Shown: positions 1-9,845, numbered from the stretch's first letter. The stretch: 64,000 nt of DNA from an uncultured Lactobacillaceae bacterium (GCA_945285405.1 CALYQJ010000001.1:90473-154472), one strand, 5' to 3'. The notes: generated by a model not told the origin, from the sequence alone. Numbers and translations: made by a program.

Positions 1-2643
1 AAGCATCAAGTATTACTCACCAAAAAATCCCAAAATGAAGCTCAAATAGTTGAATTAAATAATCATTTACTTTCTTTAAGAAAAGAAGCTTTGTTAATTA
101 ATGAACAACAAGAGAAAGTCAAGAAAGATTTAGAAGAAATTGAACCAAAATTAAATTTGAAGTTTCAAAAGCAAACGGATCTTAATTCAATTTCAGGTAA
201 AGATTTAGAGTCATTAAATCAAGAACTAGCTAATTTAAAAGAACAATATTTTGATTTGTTAAATAAAAAAACTAATTTGAGAAATAAGCTTAATTTAATA
301 GAAAACGAAGTAAATTCTAGAAATAAAATAATTGCTAATTATCAAAAAAGAATTCAAGAAAAAAATTTAATTTTAGCAGATTTAAAACAACAACAGACAG
401 ATTTTGAACAAAAAATTAAAGACAGTCAAAAGGTGCTTTCACAACTTCAAAAGTCTTTAGCTAATATTAACCAAAAACTCCAAGATTTTAAAATAAGGCA
501 AGAGAAGTTAAAACAACAACTTTCAGTAAAACAAAATGATCAACAGATTTTGAAAACTCAAGTTAATGAATTGGCTAATCAAGAACGTTCACTTAATGGC
601 TTTTTTGATGGTGTTAAAGTGATTATAAAAAATGCTGATAAAATTGGGGGAATTGTTGGAACTATTTTCCAATTAGTTCAAGTTCCCGAGAAATATCAAA
701 CAGCATTATCTGAAGCTTTGGGTACTCGTTTTCAAAATATAGTAACTGTAGATGAAGCTGCCGCTAAACGGGCCATTGCTTTTTTAAAAGCAGCAAATAA
801 AGGACGTGCTACTTTTTATCCATTAGATCGGATTAAAGCTCAGGAATTAAATCACAGTGTTAAAGAAAAATTAAATCAAGAAGAGGGCTTTTTAGGAGTA
901 GCTTTAGATTTAATTGAATTTAATCCACAATATCGTTCAGTCATTTCCAATTTTTTTGGAAAATTGCTAATTGCAAACGATCTAGATGCAGCTACTAATT
1001 TGTCACATTTAATGCAAAATCGTTATCGAATTGTAACCTTAGCTGGAGATTTAATTAATATCGGCGGTTCTTTGACTGGAGGTAAGTCGAACAAACGCCA
1101 TGATTATTTTCGTAAAAGTGAAATTACAGAAAAAAAGAAATTAATTGTTCACTGTCAACAAGAAATTTTGGTTGATCAAAACAAGTTAAAAAACCTACAA
1201 AATGAGCAACAAGAACTTTTAACTAGCTTATCACACATAAATGAACAAATTAGACAAGTAAATCTTGATTTATCTAAATTAAATCAGAATTTAACTAGTG
1301 TTATAACACAAGAAAAAAGTATTAAAGACCAAACAGCTGAATTAAATCTGGAGATTGCCGAGCAAAATCGTAATGTAACTGATTCTCAGGAAATCATTAA
1401 TTTTCAAGATCAGTTGAAAATTAATGCTAGTGAACTTACAAAAATGGATCAGCAGATGACAGTGATTAATAATCAAATTGAACAACAATTGCAGGCAGAT
1501 GTTGCTGGTAAGCAAAGTAAGTTAGAAGCAGAGATTGCTACCTTAAAAGAGCGGAAACTCAACTTTCAACAACGGTTAAAAGATTTTTTAAACCAGCAAA
1601 GTAAAAATCAAGAAGAACAAGTAACGGATCAAAATAAAGTTAATAATTTACAGAAACAAAATCTTGAAATTACAGCTGATTTGAAAGCCACTTCAAATCA
1701 ATTAAAAGAATTTACTAAAAGTGAAACTGATTTAAATCAGAATAAAGAAACTTTGATTGCTCAACAGCAAAGTTTAAAAGTTAGGCAAGAGGAGTTAGCC
1801 AAGCAATTGAGTCAACATCAACAGCTTTTTGCTAAAGTTGAAAATTCCTTAAATGATTTGGGTATGCAATCAGCACGTTTTAAAATACAGTTAGATAATT
1901 TATTGGATAATTTAGCAAATGATTATGAAATGAGCTATGAAGCTGCACAAAAAGCAGTTTTAGAGCATGAATTAACTAGTGAAGAGTTAAAAATTGATCC
2001 AAAAAAAATACAGAAACAATTACGAGATTTTGGGAATGTAAATTTAGCGGCAGTTAATGAATATCAAAAATTAAAAGAACGAGTTGACTTTTCTCAAAAA
2101 CAACTTAAAGATGTCCAGCAAGCTAGAGTTGAATTACAAGAATCGATTGACCAGTTAGATGAACAAGTACGGTATTTATTTAAAAAGGCTTTTGATACTG
2201 TAAATCAGGCTTTTCAAGAAATTTATCCCATTATGTTTAGTGGTGGAAATGCAGAATTAAAATTGACGGAACCTGAAGATTTATTGCATACTGGAGTTGA
2301 GATTATAGCTGCTCCTCCTGGGAAAAAAAGCCGGTCTTTGAGTTTGCTTTCTGGTGGAGAAAAATCATTAAGTGCAATTACTTTGCTTTTTGCCATAATA
2401 AAAGTTAGTACAGTTCCTTTTTCAATTCTTGACGAAGTTGAAGCAGCTTTAGATGAAGCAAACGTTGACCGGTTTAGTCAGTATTTAGAAACTCTAAACA
2501 GCAAAACTCAATTCATAGTAATTACTCATCGTCGTTCAACAATGCGAGCAGCGCAAAGACTTTTTGGTGTAACTATGGTTGGAACAGGAATTTCAAAAAT
2601 AGTATCGGTAAGATTAGATGGTGAACTTATCAATAAGGAGTAA
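1..2643 (+). CDS. smc: Chromosome segregation protein SMC, C-terminal part (5' end outside window)
   Basis: The reading frame is open from base 1, so this is the 3' part of a gene starting upstream. About 880 of the usual ~1180 codons are present; the N-terminal Walker A head is missing from the window. SMC forms the ATP-driven condensin ring that compacts and segregates the chromosome. Visible here: a long Gln/Lys/Glu-rich coiled coil, a hinge region (roughly codons 195-360, with SLTGGKS near its end), a second coiled coil, then the C-terminal head with the ABC signature LSGGEKS (near codon 784) and Walker B with FSILDEVEAALDEANV. An AAGGAG at its 3' end serves ftsY, so the two are coupled. 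Confidence 0.96.
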   Translation, partial: KHQVLLTKKSQNEAQIVELNNHLLSLRKEALLINEQQEKVKKDLEEIEPKLNLKFQKQTDLNSISGKDLESLNQELANLKEQYFDLLNKKTNLRNKLNLIENEVNSRNKIIANYQKRIQEKNLILADLKQQQTDFEQKIKDSQKVLSQLQKSLANINQKLQDFKIRQEKLKQQLSVKQNDQQILKTQVNELANQERSLNGFFDGVKVIIKNADKIGGIVGTIFQLVQVPEKYQTALSEALGTRFQNIVTVDEAAAKRAIAFLKAANKGRATFYPLDRIKAQELNHSVKEKLNQEEGFLGVALDLIEFNPQYRSVISNFFGKLLIANDLDAATNLSHLMQNRYRIVTLAGDLINIGGSLTGGKSNKRHDYFRKSEITEKKKLIVHCQQEILVDQNKLKNLQNEQQELLTSLSHINEQIRQVNLDLSKLNQNLTSVITQEKSIKDQTAELNLEIAEQNRNVTDSQEIINFQDQLKINASELTKMDQQMTVINNQIEQQLQADVAGKQSKLEAEIATLKERKLNFQQRLKDFLNQQSKNQEEQVTDQNKVNNLQKQNLEITADLKATSNQLKEFTKSETDLNQNKETLIAQQQSLKVRQEELAKQLSQHQQLFAKVENSLNDLGMQSARFKIQLDNLLDNLANDYEMSYEAAQKAVLEHELTSEELKIDPKKIQKQLRDFGNVNLAAVNEYQKLKERVDFSQKQLKDVQQARVELQESIDQLDEQVRYLFKKAFDTVNQAFQEIYPIMFSGGNAELKLTEPEDLLHTGVEIIAAPPGKKSRSLSLLSGGEKSLSAITLLFAIIKVSTVPFSILDEVEAALDEANVDRFSQYLETLNSKTQFIVITHRRSTMRAAQRLFGVTMVGTGISKIVSVRLDGELINKE

Positions 2644-2645
2644 AA

Positions 2646-3965
2646 ATGGGATTATTTGACCGCTTAAAAAAATCACTTTTTGGGAATAAATCAACTGAAG
2701 AAGAATCTCAAACTACAGATGAATTAAAAGATTCTAATGATCTTGACAGCTCGCAAGAACAAGAAAAAGTTGATAGTAAAGAAAATAAAAAAATTGAAAA
2801 TAATTTAACAGGGTCTGAAGAAAAAAAAGCAGTTAATCAGAATGAATCAGAATTTACAAGTGATATTAATCAATCTGTCGATACTCAAAATAATATTCAT
2901 GAATCTGAACAGTTATCAGATACAGTAGATAGTGATTTTAACAAAAAAACTAAAGAAACCTTTGATAAAGAAAATGCTAATGATGAATCTTCATCTAAAA
3001 TCGATTCTAAAGATGTAACAATAACTGAAACTAACGATTCTAACGATAAATATGATTTGGGTTTAAAGAAATCACGAAATAGTTTTGCTACAAAATTTAA
3101 TCATTTTTTGGCAAATTTTCGTAGTGTCGACCAAGAGTTTTTTGATAATTTAGAAGATTTTTTAATTGAATCTGATGTTGGTTATGAATTGGCTATGAAC
3201 TTATCAGATCAATTAAAAAAAATGGTTAAAGAGGAAAACCTTAAAACAAAAAAGGAAATTGGTCAAGCTATTATTGCTTATTTAATTAATAGTTACGATG
3301 TTGATAATGCTGCTAAAAGTTTAAATTATCACGAAGGTTTAAATATATATCTTTTTGTTGGAGTTAATGGTGCTGGTAAAACTACAACAATTGGTAAATT
3401 AGCTAATCGCTTTATCAAAAGAGGTAAAAAAGTAATTTTAGTTGCTGGTGATACTTTTAGGGCAGGAGCTACTGAACAATTGGATCTTTGGGCTCAAAAA
3501 ACGGGAGCTCAAATTATTAAAGGTAAATCTAATCAAGATCCAGCTTCTTTAGTTTATGAAGGAATCCATCAAGCAAAAATCGAGAATGCTGATTATTTAA
3601 TGATAGACACCGCTGGTCGCTTACAAAATAAAGTTAATTTAATGAATGAATTAGATAAAATTAAGCGGACAATTAAAAAGGAATCAGGTAGTGATCCAAC
3701 GGAAACTTTATTAGTTATTGATGCAACTACTGGTCAAAATGGTTTGAATCAAGCTAAAGAATTTAATCAAGTTACTAAATTAACTGGTTTAGTTTTAAGT
3801 AAATTGGATGGCACTGCAAAGGGAGGCATTGTCTTACAAATTAAAAAATCATTGAATATTCCAGTTAAATTGGTTGGTTTAGGAGAAAAAGTCGATGATT
3901 TGGTTGATTTTGATCCAGAAGAATTTATGCGTGGTTTCTTTAAAGGAATTTTAGAAACCTCATGA
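2646..3965 (+). CDS. ftsY: Signal recognition particle receptor FtsY
   Basis: FtsY is the membrane-associated SRP receptor GTPase; it docks Ffh-ribosome complexes for co-translational membrane insertion. At 439 aa it has a long acidic, low-complexity N-terminal A domain (about residues 1-145, rich in D/E/S/N/K), then the N domain and the GTPase G domain. The P loop is GVNGAGKTTT near residue 239, followed by DTFRAGATEQL, the DTAGR motif and TKLDG-type SKLDGTAKGG. The ATG lies 2 nt after the smc stop, with AAGGAG overlapping the smc end. Its 3' end overlaps ylxM by 4 bp (ATGA), so smc-ftsY-ylxM-ffh is probably one operon. Confidence 0.96.
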   Translation: MGLFDRLKKSLFGNKSTEEESQTTDELKDSNDLDSSQEQEKVDSKENKKIENNLTGSEEKKAVNQNESEFTSDINQSVDTQNNIHESEQLSDTVDSDFNKKTKETFDKENANDESSSKIDSKDVTITETNDSNDKYDLGLKKSRNSFATKFNHFLANFRSVDQEFFDNLEDFLIESDVGYELAMNLSDQLKKMVKEENLKTKKEIGQAIIAYLINSYDVDNAAKSLNYHEGLNIYLFVGVNGAGKTTTIGKLANRFIKRGKKVILVAGDTFRAGATEQLDLWAQKTGAQIIKGKSNQDPASLVYEGIHQAKIENADYLMIDTAGRLQNKVNLMNELDKIKRTIKKESGSDPTETLLVIDATTGQNGLNQAKEFNQVTKLTGLVLSKLDGTAKGGIVLQIKKSLNIPVKLVGLGEKVDDLVDFDPEEFMRGFFKGILETS

Positions 3966-4294
3966 AATTTGCTGATAAAATTCGAATTACTCGTTTAATT
4001 GATGTATACGGTGGTTTGTTAACTCAAAAGCAACTGGATTATTTGGTTTTTTATTATGATGAAGATTTATCATTGAATGAAATTGGTGAGTATTTTAAAA
4101 TAAGTCGGCAAGCTGTTTCGGAAAATTTACGTCGTTCCGTGCAACAATTAGAAAATTATGAAACTAAAGTTGGACTACTTTCCCGATTGGATCAATTAGA
4201 TAATTTATTGAATAAGATAGGAAATATGAATTCTTCTACCCGAAAATTAGTAAAAGAGATTCGGAAAATTATGGATTTTGAGAGAGGTAATTAA
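3962..4294 (+). CDS. ylxM: YlxM-family DNA-binding/SRP accessory protein
   Basis: A 110-aa protein with a sigma-70 region-4-like helix-turn-helix: LTQKQLDYLVFYYDEDLSLNE precedes EYFKISRQAVSENLRRS. This pattern is typical of YlxM (UPF0122), which is almost always encoded directly before ffh and is thought to assist SRP function. The start overlaps the ftsY stop (ATGA) and the stop overlaps the ffh start (TAATG), indicating tight translational coupling. The C-terminal half is helical, with no recognised catalytic motif. The assignment rests on the HTH signature plus position; the DNA target is not evident. Confidence 0.92.
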   Translation: MKFADKIRITRLIDVYGGLLTQKQLDYLVFYYDEDLSLNEIGEYFKISRQAVSENLRRSVQQLENYETKVGLLSRLDQLDNLLNKIGNMNSSTRKLVKEIRKIMDFERGN

Positions 4295-5736
4295 TGGCAT
4301 TTGAAGGTTTAACCGAAAGATTAAAAAAAACATTTAAAAAGCTTAGTGGTAAAGGGAAAATTAGTCAAAATGATCTTGATAATGCGATGCACGAAATTCG
4401 TGCCGCTTTATTGGAAGCTGATGTTAGCTTAAAAGTAACGCGTGAAGTTACTCGCAGTGTTTCTAAAGAAGCTTTAGGAGCAAAAGTTTTAGATAGTGTT
4501 ACCCCTGATCAACAAATTGTTAAAATAGTTAACGATGAGTTAATTAAGGTAATGGGCTCTAAAGCAGCACAGTTAAATAAAGCTAAGCATATTCCGACAA
4601 TTATTTTAATGGTAGGACTTCAAGGTGCTGGTAAAACAACTGCTGTGGGCAAAATAGCTCGTCGATTAATGAAAGAAAAACAATCACGACCATTTTTTAT
4701 TGCAGCTGATGTTTATCGACCAGCAGCAATTGAACAATTAAAAACTTTGGGAGAAGATTTACAAGTACCAGTATATGATGAAGGTACAAATGTTGATCCT
4801 GTTGAGATTGTAAAAAATGGTTTAGCTCAAGCTAAAAAGGATAATCATGACTATGTTTTTATTGATACTGCGGGCCGGTTAACCATTGATGAACAATTAA
4901 TGGATGAACTAAAAAATATTAAAGAAGTTGCTCAACCAAATGAAATTCTGTTAGTAGTTGATGCAATGACAGGACAGACTGCTGTCGATGTTGCTAATGA
5001 TTTTAATGATGCACTAGGAATCACTGGGGTAGTTTTAACTAAGCTTGATGGCGATACTCGTGGTGGAGCAGCACTTTCAATTCGTTATGATACAGGAGTA
5101 CCAATTAAGTTCATTGGAACTGGAGAAAAATTAGCTGATTTAGATGTTTTTTATCCAGATCGAATGGCAAGTCGAATTTTAGGAATGGGTGATATTCTAT
5201 CATTAGTTGAAAAAGCCCAACAACAATATGATGAAAAACAAGCTCAAGATTTAGCTCGTAAAATCCAAGAAAATAATTTTGATTTAGATGATTTTATTGA
5301 TCAGATGAATCAAGTGCAGAAAATGGGTCCAGTTGATGAACTTATTAAAATGGTTCCAGGATTGGCTAATGTTCCAGGAGCTGCTAATATTCAATTTGGG
5401 GATAAGGACTTTGCTCATATGCGAGCTATTGTTTCATCTATGACTCCTGAAGAACGTATGGACGCAAGTATTTTGAGCCCACGTCGTCGGAGGCGAATTG
5501 CAGCTGGATCAGGACGTGATGTGATGGAAGTTAATCGTCTAATTAAACAGTATAAACAAACTGCAACTATGATGAATAAAGTGCAAAATGGAAATTTAGG
5601 GGCTATGGATCAAATGTTCGCAGGTCAAGGAGTAAAAGGTAAAATTGGCCGGATGGCTATGAATTCTATGGTCAAAAAGAATAAAAAGCGTAAGCAAAAG
5701 CGGTTAAAGAAAATTAAACATTTTAAAACTAAATAA
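4294..5736 (+). CDS. ffh: Signal recognition particle protein Ffh
   Basis: Ffh is the SRP54 homologue that binds signal peptides and the 4.5S/6S-like RNA and delivers ribosomes to FtsY. At 480 aa it has normal length. The N domain spans about 1-95. The G domain has the P loop GLQGAGKTTAVGK near residue 108, DVYRPAAIEQL, DTAGRL and TKLDGDTRGGAA. The Met-rich M domain follows from about residue 300 and ends in a Lys/Arg-rich tail. It is the last gene of the smc operon: a strong terminator follows within 10 nt. In most relatives rpsP would come next; here about 4 kb of other genes intervene. Confidence 0.97.
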   Translation: MAFEGLTERLKKTFKKLSGKGKISQNDLDNAMHEIRAALLEADVSLKVTREVTRSVSKEALGAKVLDSVTPDQQIVKIVNDELIKVMGSKAAQLNKAKHIPTIILMVGLQGAGKTTAVGKIARRLMKEKQSRPFFIAADVYRPAAIEQLKTLGEDLQVPVYDEGTNVDPVEIVKNGLAQAKKDNHDYVFIDTAGRLTIDEQLMDELKNIKEVAQPNEILLVVDAMTGQTAVDVANDFNDALGITGVVLTKLDGDTRGGAALSIRYDTGVPIKFIGTGEKLADLDVFYPDRMASRILGMGDILSLVEKAQQQYDEKQAQDLARKIQENNFDLDDFIDQMNQVQKMGPVDELIKMVPGLANVPGAANIQFGDKDFAHMRAIVSSMTPEERMDASILSPRRRRRIAAGSGRDVMEVNRLIKQYKQTATMMNKVQNGNLGAMDQMFAGQGVKGKIGRMAMNSMVKKNKKRKQKRLKKIKHFKTK

Positions 5737-5743
5737 TCTTATT

Positions 5744-5778
5744 AAAAAAAGTTAGATACTTTTAATCTAACTTTTTTT
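5744..5778 (+). terminator. Rho-independent terminator after ffh
   Basis: A perfect 14-bp inverted repeat (5744-5757 with 5765-5778) has a 7-nt loop. The GTTAGAT core is flanked by an A-run and a T-run, so it can work in both directions. It closes the smc-ftsY-ylxM-ffh operon. Confidence 0.92.
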
Positions 5779-5891
5779 ATTGGGTATAAATATAATAAAA
5801 ATTATGTTGCAAATATAAGACATTTTTTTTAAAAAAAATTGAATTCATTTTGTTAAATTAAAAACATTAAAAGTAGTGAGGTTTAATAAAA

Positions 5892-7475
5892 TTGAATTTA
5901 AAAGATTTTGTCAAAATTAGAAAATTAAATGCTTTCTTAATTACATTATTTACTGTTACAGGTGCCGGCTTGGTAACATTAGGAAATTATACTTTAGGTT
6001 TAATTGTTAATGCTTTAAAAGAAAATAAATTATCAGAATTTTTATTTATATGTATTTGTAGTTGTTTAATTCTACTTACTGGATATTTTTTAAATCCATT
6101 AAGTGAATATTTGTTTAATTGTCAAATTCAAATTTATTTGCACCAAATTCGAATGCAATTAGTAAAAAGTATTTGTAAAAAAAGAAATGAATTAATAGTT
6201 TCTAAAGTTCAAAATAAACTTACTAATGATTTAAATATTTTAAGTACTGATTATCTTACTAAAATTCAAGTGATTATTCGGCAAATTTTTAATTTATTTT
6301 TTTCTGGTTTAGCATTGTTTTTAATACATTGGTCTTTACTTTTGGTAACAATAATTCTAAGTTGCATTATGTTAATTTTACCTCAATTATTTTCTAAAGC
6401 ATTGCAAAGAGCGACAGTTAATGTTTCTAAAGAAAATCACTTATTTTTAGGTACTATTGCTCAATGGTTTAGTGGTTTCGCTGAATTAATCCGTTACCAT
6501 GCTCAAAAAAAATTAGAAACAGTTATGAGTCAATCAGCTTCTAACTTGGAAAAACAAACAATTTCTCGAATCAAGATTCAAACAAAATTAAGTTTTGTTA
6601 ATCTCATTTTTAATTTAGTCGCTCAGTCTATAATTTTAATTTTAGCTGGAGCTTTAATTTATTTTAAGTTAGTTCCATTTAGTGTAATTCTTACAGCAAC
6701 ACAGTTTGGCAGTACGATTTTTAACGGACTACAAATAATCACTGATGCCCGAGGAACGATAATATCAACAAAATCGCTTAATCAAAAATTAAAAAAAATA
6801 ATAAATCAAAAAAGTAAGACTTCAATTGATGAATCTACAAGTAATATTGCAAAGATTGAGGTCAAAAATTTATCAATTAATTATAAAAATGGTGAAAGCT
6901 TATCTTTTCCGGATTTATTGATTAAATTCGGAGAAAAAATATTAATAACTGGAGATAGCGGTTCTGGGAAATCAACTTTATTAAAGTTAATTAGTGGTTA
7001 TTTAACTCCTTCAAAAGGAGAAATTATATACCGTGATGAAAATGGAAAAGTCATAAAACCTGAGACCAATGAATTTAGTTATATTCCTCAAGATTCCATT
7101 CTTTTTCCTGATAAAATTATTGAAAACATTACTATGTTTAATGAAAAATTTATAAAAAAGGCACAATCAATCATTGTTAAAATGAATTTACAAAAAGATT
7201 TAAAACAATTTCCCCAAGGTGAAAATACAATAATAAATTTAGAAAAACCAAACTTTTCTGGAGGTCAAAGGCAAAAAATTGTTTTAACTCGTGCTTTAAC
7301 TTATCAACAACGCTTTCTTTTAATTGATGAAGGTACTTCTGCTATTGATCAAACTAGTACAAGAAAGATTATAAAAAATATACTAAAAACTCCTGCAACT
7401 GTAATTTTTATCGCCCATAATTTTGATGATGAGTTAAAAAAATTATTTCAACGGGAAATTATAATCAAAAAATAA
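5892..7475 (+). CDS. ABC exporter: fused permease and ATPase half-transporter
   Basis: A 527-aa half-transporter: an N-terminal membrane domain of about six hydrophobic segments (residues ~10-300), then an ATPase. The Walker A is GDSGSGKST near residue 354, the signature FSGGQRQK near 454 and Walker B FLLIDEGTSAID near 475 with the catalytic Glu present. The start is TTG at 5892, preceded by GTGAGGT at 5877-5882. It ends in an 11-bp tail-to-tail overlap with the Rgg-like regulator gene. Exporters beside Rgg genes often move peptides, but the substrate here is unknown. I saw no partner half-transporter, so a homodimer is likely. Confidence 0.85.
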   Translation: MNLKDFVKIRKLNAFLITLFTVTGAGLVTLGNYTLGLIVNALKENKLSEFLFICICSCLILLTGYFLNPLSEYLFNCQIQIYLHQIRMQLVKSICKKRNELIVSKVQNKLTNDLNILSTDYLTKIQVIIRQIFNLFFSGLALFLIHWSLLLVTIILSCIMLILPQLFSKALQRATVNVSKENHLFLGTIAQWFSGFAELIRYHAQKKLETVMSQSASNLEKQTISRIKIQTKLSFVNLIFNLVAQSIILILAGALIYFKLVPFSVILTATQFGSTIFNGLQIITDARGTIISTKSLNQKLKKIINQKSKTSIDESTSNIAKIEVKNLSINYKNGESLSFPDLLIKFGEKILITGDSGSGKSTLLKLISGYLTPSKGEIIYRDENGKVIKPETNEFSYIPQDSILFPDKIIENITMFNEKFIKKAQSIIVKMNLQKDLKQFPQGENTIINLEKPNFSGGQRQKIVLTRALTYQQRFLLIDEGTSAIDQTSTRKIIKNILKTPATVIFIAHNFDDELKKLFQREIIIKK

Positions 7476-8373
7476 AGTTTTTAATTTTTTTGCGGTAGTT
7501 TAAAGCATCTTGAATCCGGTAATCATAAATTCCTTTAAAATGTAAGTCTGAATCAATAAACTCTTGAAATTTAAAGATTTCTTTAATTTCTTGATCTCCT
7601 TGATGAAAGTCACCGAGATATAGTTTTTTAATTGCAAACCAAAATTTAATCGTTACTAAATCGGTTATTGTAAGATCAAAATTTTGCTTAATTTTAGTTA
7701 ATTTATAATTAATTTTTTGAGCTCTATTAAAATCTCTTAAAGAATAAAAATGCTGTAACATCAATCCGTAAAAGTTAATTAAATTTTTTATTACATGAAA
7801 TGGATCATATTTAGGTGATAAATAAAGTTGAAAATTATGTTCTATTTTTTGAATAAGTTCATCTTGTGATAAAGGAGCTTCTGAATAGTCGTATATTAAA
7901 ATAACAACAAATTCGATCATTTGTAATTCCTGAATATTCCAAGCTTTTTTCCCTAACAAAAAATTAACAAATTGAATATTTTCTTGAGTCATAGGCATTG
8001 AACCATGATCAACAAAATAAAGAATAATTTTTGCATAGGTAACAATAATTTTTTCATCAGGTTGATTTTGTTTTTGGTGTTTTTTAATCCAAGAACTTAA
8101 TAAACTGAATGAATCTTTTTTATATAGTTGATTAATTTCTTGAAATAATAGTCGACTTTTTGAAGCATTGTATTTATTGTTAATAAATTGAAATTCATCA
8201 GGAGTAATTGCTAAATTATTTAAAATTTGTAATAGCTTAGCAGCTTGAAGATCGCTTTTCCCGTGCTCTAAACGATTGGCGAAGGAACGTGAAATGATTC
8301 CTCCATAAGTTTCTTTTATCGTTAATCCTTGATTTGTTCGAATCTTTTTAAGAGTAACACCAATTTTTTCCAT
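7465..8373 (-). CDS. Rgg/GadR/MutR-family transcriptional regulator
   Basis: A 302-aa protein with an N-terminal XRE-type HTH (about residues 5-62; SRSFANRLEHGKSDLQAAKL) followed by a long helical, TPR-like C-terminal region. This is the layout of Rgg regulators, many of which bind short exported peptide pheromones. It lies 17 nt downstream of the sugar-porter gene on the same strand, and no Shine-Dalgarno is visible in that gap, so it may depend on read-through from that gene. It converges on the ABC exporter. I found no obvious pheromone ORF next to it, so peptide control is an inference from the family. Confidence 0.85.
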   Translation of the reverse strand: MEKIGVTLKKIRTNQGLTIKETYGGIISRSFANRLEHGKSDLQAAKLLQILNNLAITPDEFQFINNKYNASKSRLLFQEINQLYKKDSFSLLSSWIKKHQKQNQPDEKIIVTYAKIILYFVDHGSMPMTQENIQFVNFLLGKKAWNIQELQMIEFVVILIYDYSEAPLSQDELIQKIEHNFQLYLSPKYDPFHVIKNLINFYGLMLQHFYSLRDFNRAQKINYKLTKIKQNFDLTITDLVTIKFWFAIKKLYLGDFHQGDQEIKEIFKFQEFIDSDLHFKGIYDYRIQDALNYRKKIKNFIF

Positions 8374-8390
8374 TTTATATTAAGTTAAAA

Positions 8391-9698
8391 TTAATTATTA
8401 TTTTTTTCAATTCTTGTAATTTCATCTGAGCTTTTACCTTTAGTTTCAAATAGATTTTTATTTAATAAAAACCAACAAATTATGTTTAGAATTCCAAAAA
8501 ATAGAAAAATACTACTGATCCCAACTGCTTTTAATGTACCAGGAAAAATTAAAGTTATTAAGGCATCAGCTAACCAAGTTCCTCCTGTTGCAAGCGCACT
8601 GCCAAAATCTTTAATGGCATTAGGTAAAAGTTCTCCCATTAAAATCCACGGAATTGACGACCAGGTTAAAGCATAAACAGCGATAAAACAGAATAAGAGA
8701 ATAATTGTTATAAAAACCGGTACTTGAGGAATATTTGTTAAAATGCTTAATAATATTAAAATTCCTCCCATCAAAGCATTTCCTAGTAAAGCTAAAAATT
8801 TACGCCCCACTTTGTCTACAATATTTTGAGAAATAATTGCAGCCAGCACTAAAATTATACCAATACCAATTGTACTAAATGAAGCCAGTTTTTCAGGTAA
8901 ATGTGCCGATTTTAAAATTTTGGGTGCATAATATAAAATTGTATTTGCCCCAGTAAATTTTTGAAATGTAACAATAAATATACATAAAATTAGGGGAGTA
9001 ATCATCCAATGTGCTATTTTTTGACCATGAAGATTTTTCTTAGAAGTAGTATCATTGGAGGTTACAGTCAGTTTTGTACCAAAAATTAAAAGATGATTTT
9101 TCTGGGCAGCAGTTACTTGGTTATTTTTTAATAACCATTCTGGAGTTTCTGGAATTTTAAATCCTCCAAGTAATATTAAAAATGTTGCGATGAGACAAAT
9201 TAAATTCATTATTCTCCAGTTTTGGGAACTATAAAATAAATAATTAACGATGTAAGCTACTAAAAACCCTCCATTAGTTAAAACTGTAGCAAATGAAGAA
9301 ATTTTCCCTCTAATAGGTGTTGGCGCAATTTCAGATAAATAAATAGGTACTAAACCTTGAATTGCTCCAACTGAAATCCCCATCAAAAAGCGAAATCCCA
9401 TAATTACTGTAAAATTACGTGGTAAAGAACAACCAATGATACTTAAAGTGCACAAAAAAACAAACCCTAAAAAAGTTTTTTTTCTGCCCAATTTTTCTGC
9501 TAATTTACCAAAACTTAAAGCTCCTAAAACGCCACCAAAAATTACTATGCTGGAAGTTAAACCTTGTTGTTGTGAATTAAGTTTAAATTCTGATGACATT
9601 AATGGTAGAACACCTGCAATGACACTAGTCAAATATCCCTGGAGAAATCCTCCCATGGCAATTAAAAAATAAATTAAGTTAATTTTTGCTTTTTTCAT
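8391..9698 (-). CDS. Sugar-porter family MFS transporter
   Basis: A 435-aa MFS protein with about 12 membrane helices. Sugar-porter signatures are present: GKLAEKLGRKK in the loop between TM2 and TM3, PETPEWLL after TM6, and VDKVGRK in the second half. The family takes up sugars or polyols, usually with H+; the substrate is not determinable here. The ATG at 9698 has a good AGGAG 6-10 nt upstream. The long leader contains an inverted repeat (9720-9770) and a near-consensus cre site (9846-9859), suggesting carbon-source control. The Rgg-like gene follows directly, probably in the same transcript. Confidence 0.9.
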   Translation of the reverse strand: MKKAKINLIYFLIAMGGFLQGYLTSVIAGVLPLMSSEFKLNSQQQGLTSSIVIFGGVLGALSFGKLAEKLGRKKTFLGFVFLCTLSIIGCSLPRNFTVIMGFRFLMGISVGAIQGLVPIYLSEIAPTPIRGKISSFATVLTNGGFLVAYIVNYLFYSSQNWRIMNLICLIATFLILLGGFKIPETPEWLLKNNQVTAAQKNHLLIFGTKLTVTSNDTTSKKNLHGQKIAHWMITPLILCIFIVTFQKFTGANTILYYAPKILKSAHLPEKLASFSTIGIGIILVLAAIISQNIVDKVGRKFLALLGNALMGGILILLSILTNIPQVPVFITIILLFCFIAVYALTWSSIPWILMGELLPNAIKDFGSALATGGTWLADALITLIFPGTLKAVGISSIFLFFGILNIICWFLLNKNLFETKGKSSDEITRIEKNNN

Positions 9699-9719
9699 TT
9701 TTCTCCTAATATGTTTAAA

Positions 9720-9770
9720 AGGTAATTTCCAGAGTTATTTTTAGTATTGCTAAGTTTTGGCAAATTACCT
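9720..9770 (-). promoter_or_regulatory. Inverted repeat in the leader of the sugar-porter gene
   Basis: AGGTAATTT at 9720-9728 is the exact reverse complement of AAATTACCT at 9762-9770, and the pairing extends by two more G-C pairs past one bulged base. On the minus strand the 3' arm is followed by TTTT and then the gene's Shine-Dalgarno. It could be an attenuator-like hairpin or a protein operator. The sequence supports the repeat; the role is inferred. Confidence 0.45.
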
Positions 9771-9845
9771 CAATGATTTTGTTTAATATAAATTATAGCT
9801 TTTTGTTTAAATCTTTTTTAATAATTTAAAAAATAGAATTACTTT

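Noticed and set aside
9436..9672. Plus-strand ORFs inside the sugar-porter gene (also 8482-8676)
   Set aside because: Shadows of the minus-strand transporter; no Shine-Dalgarno and biased composition.
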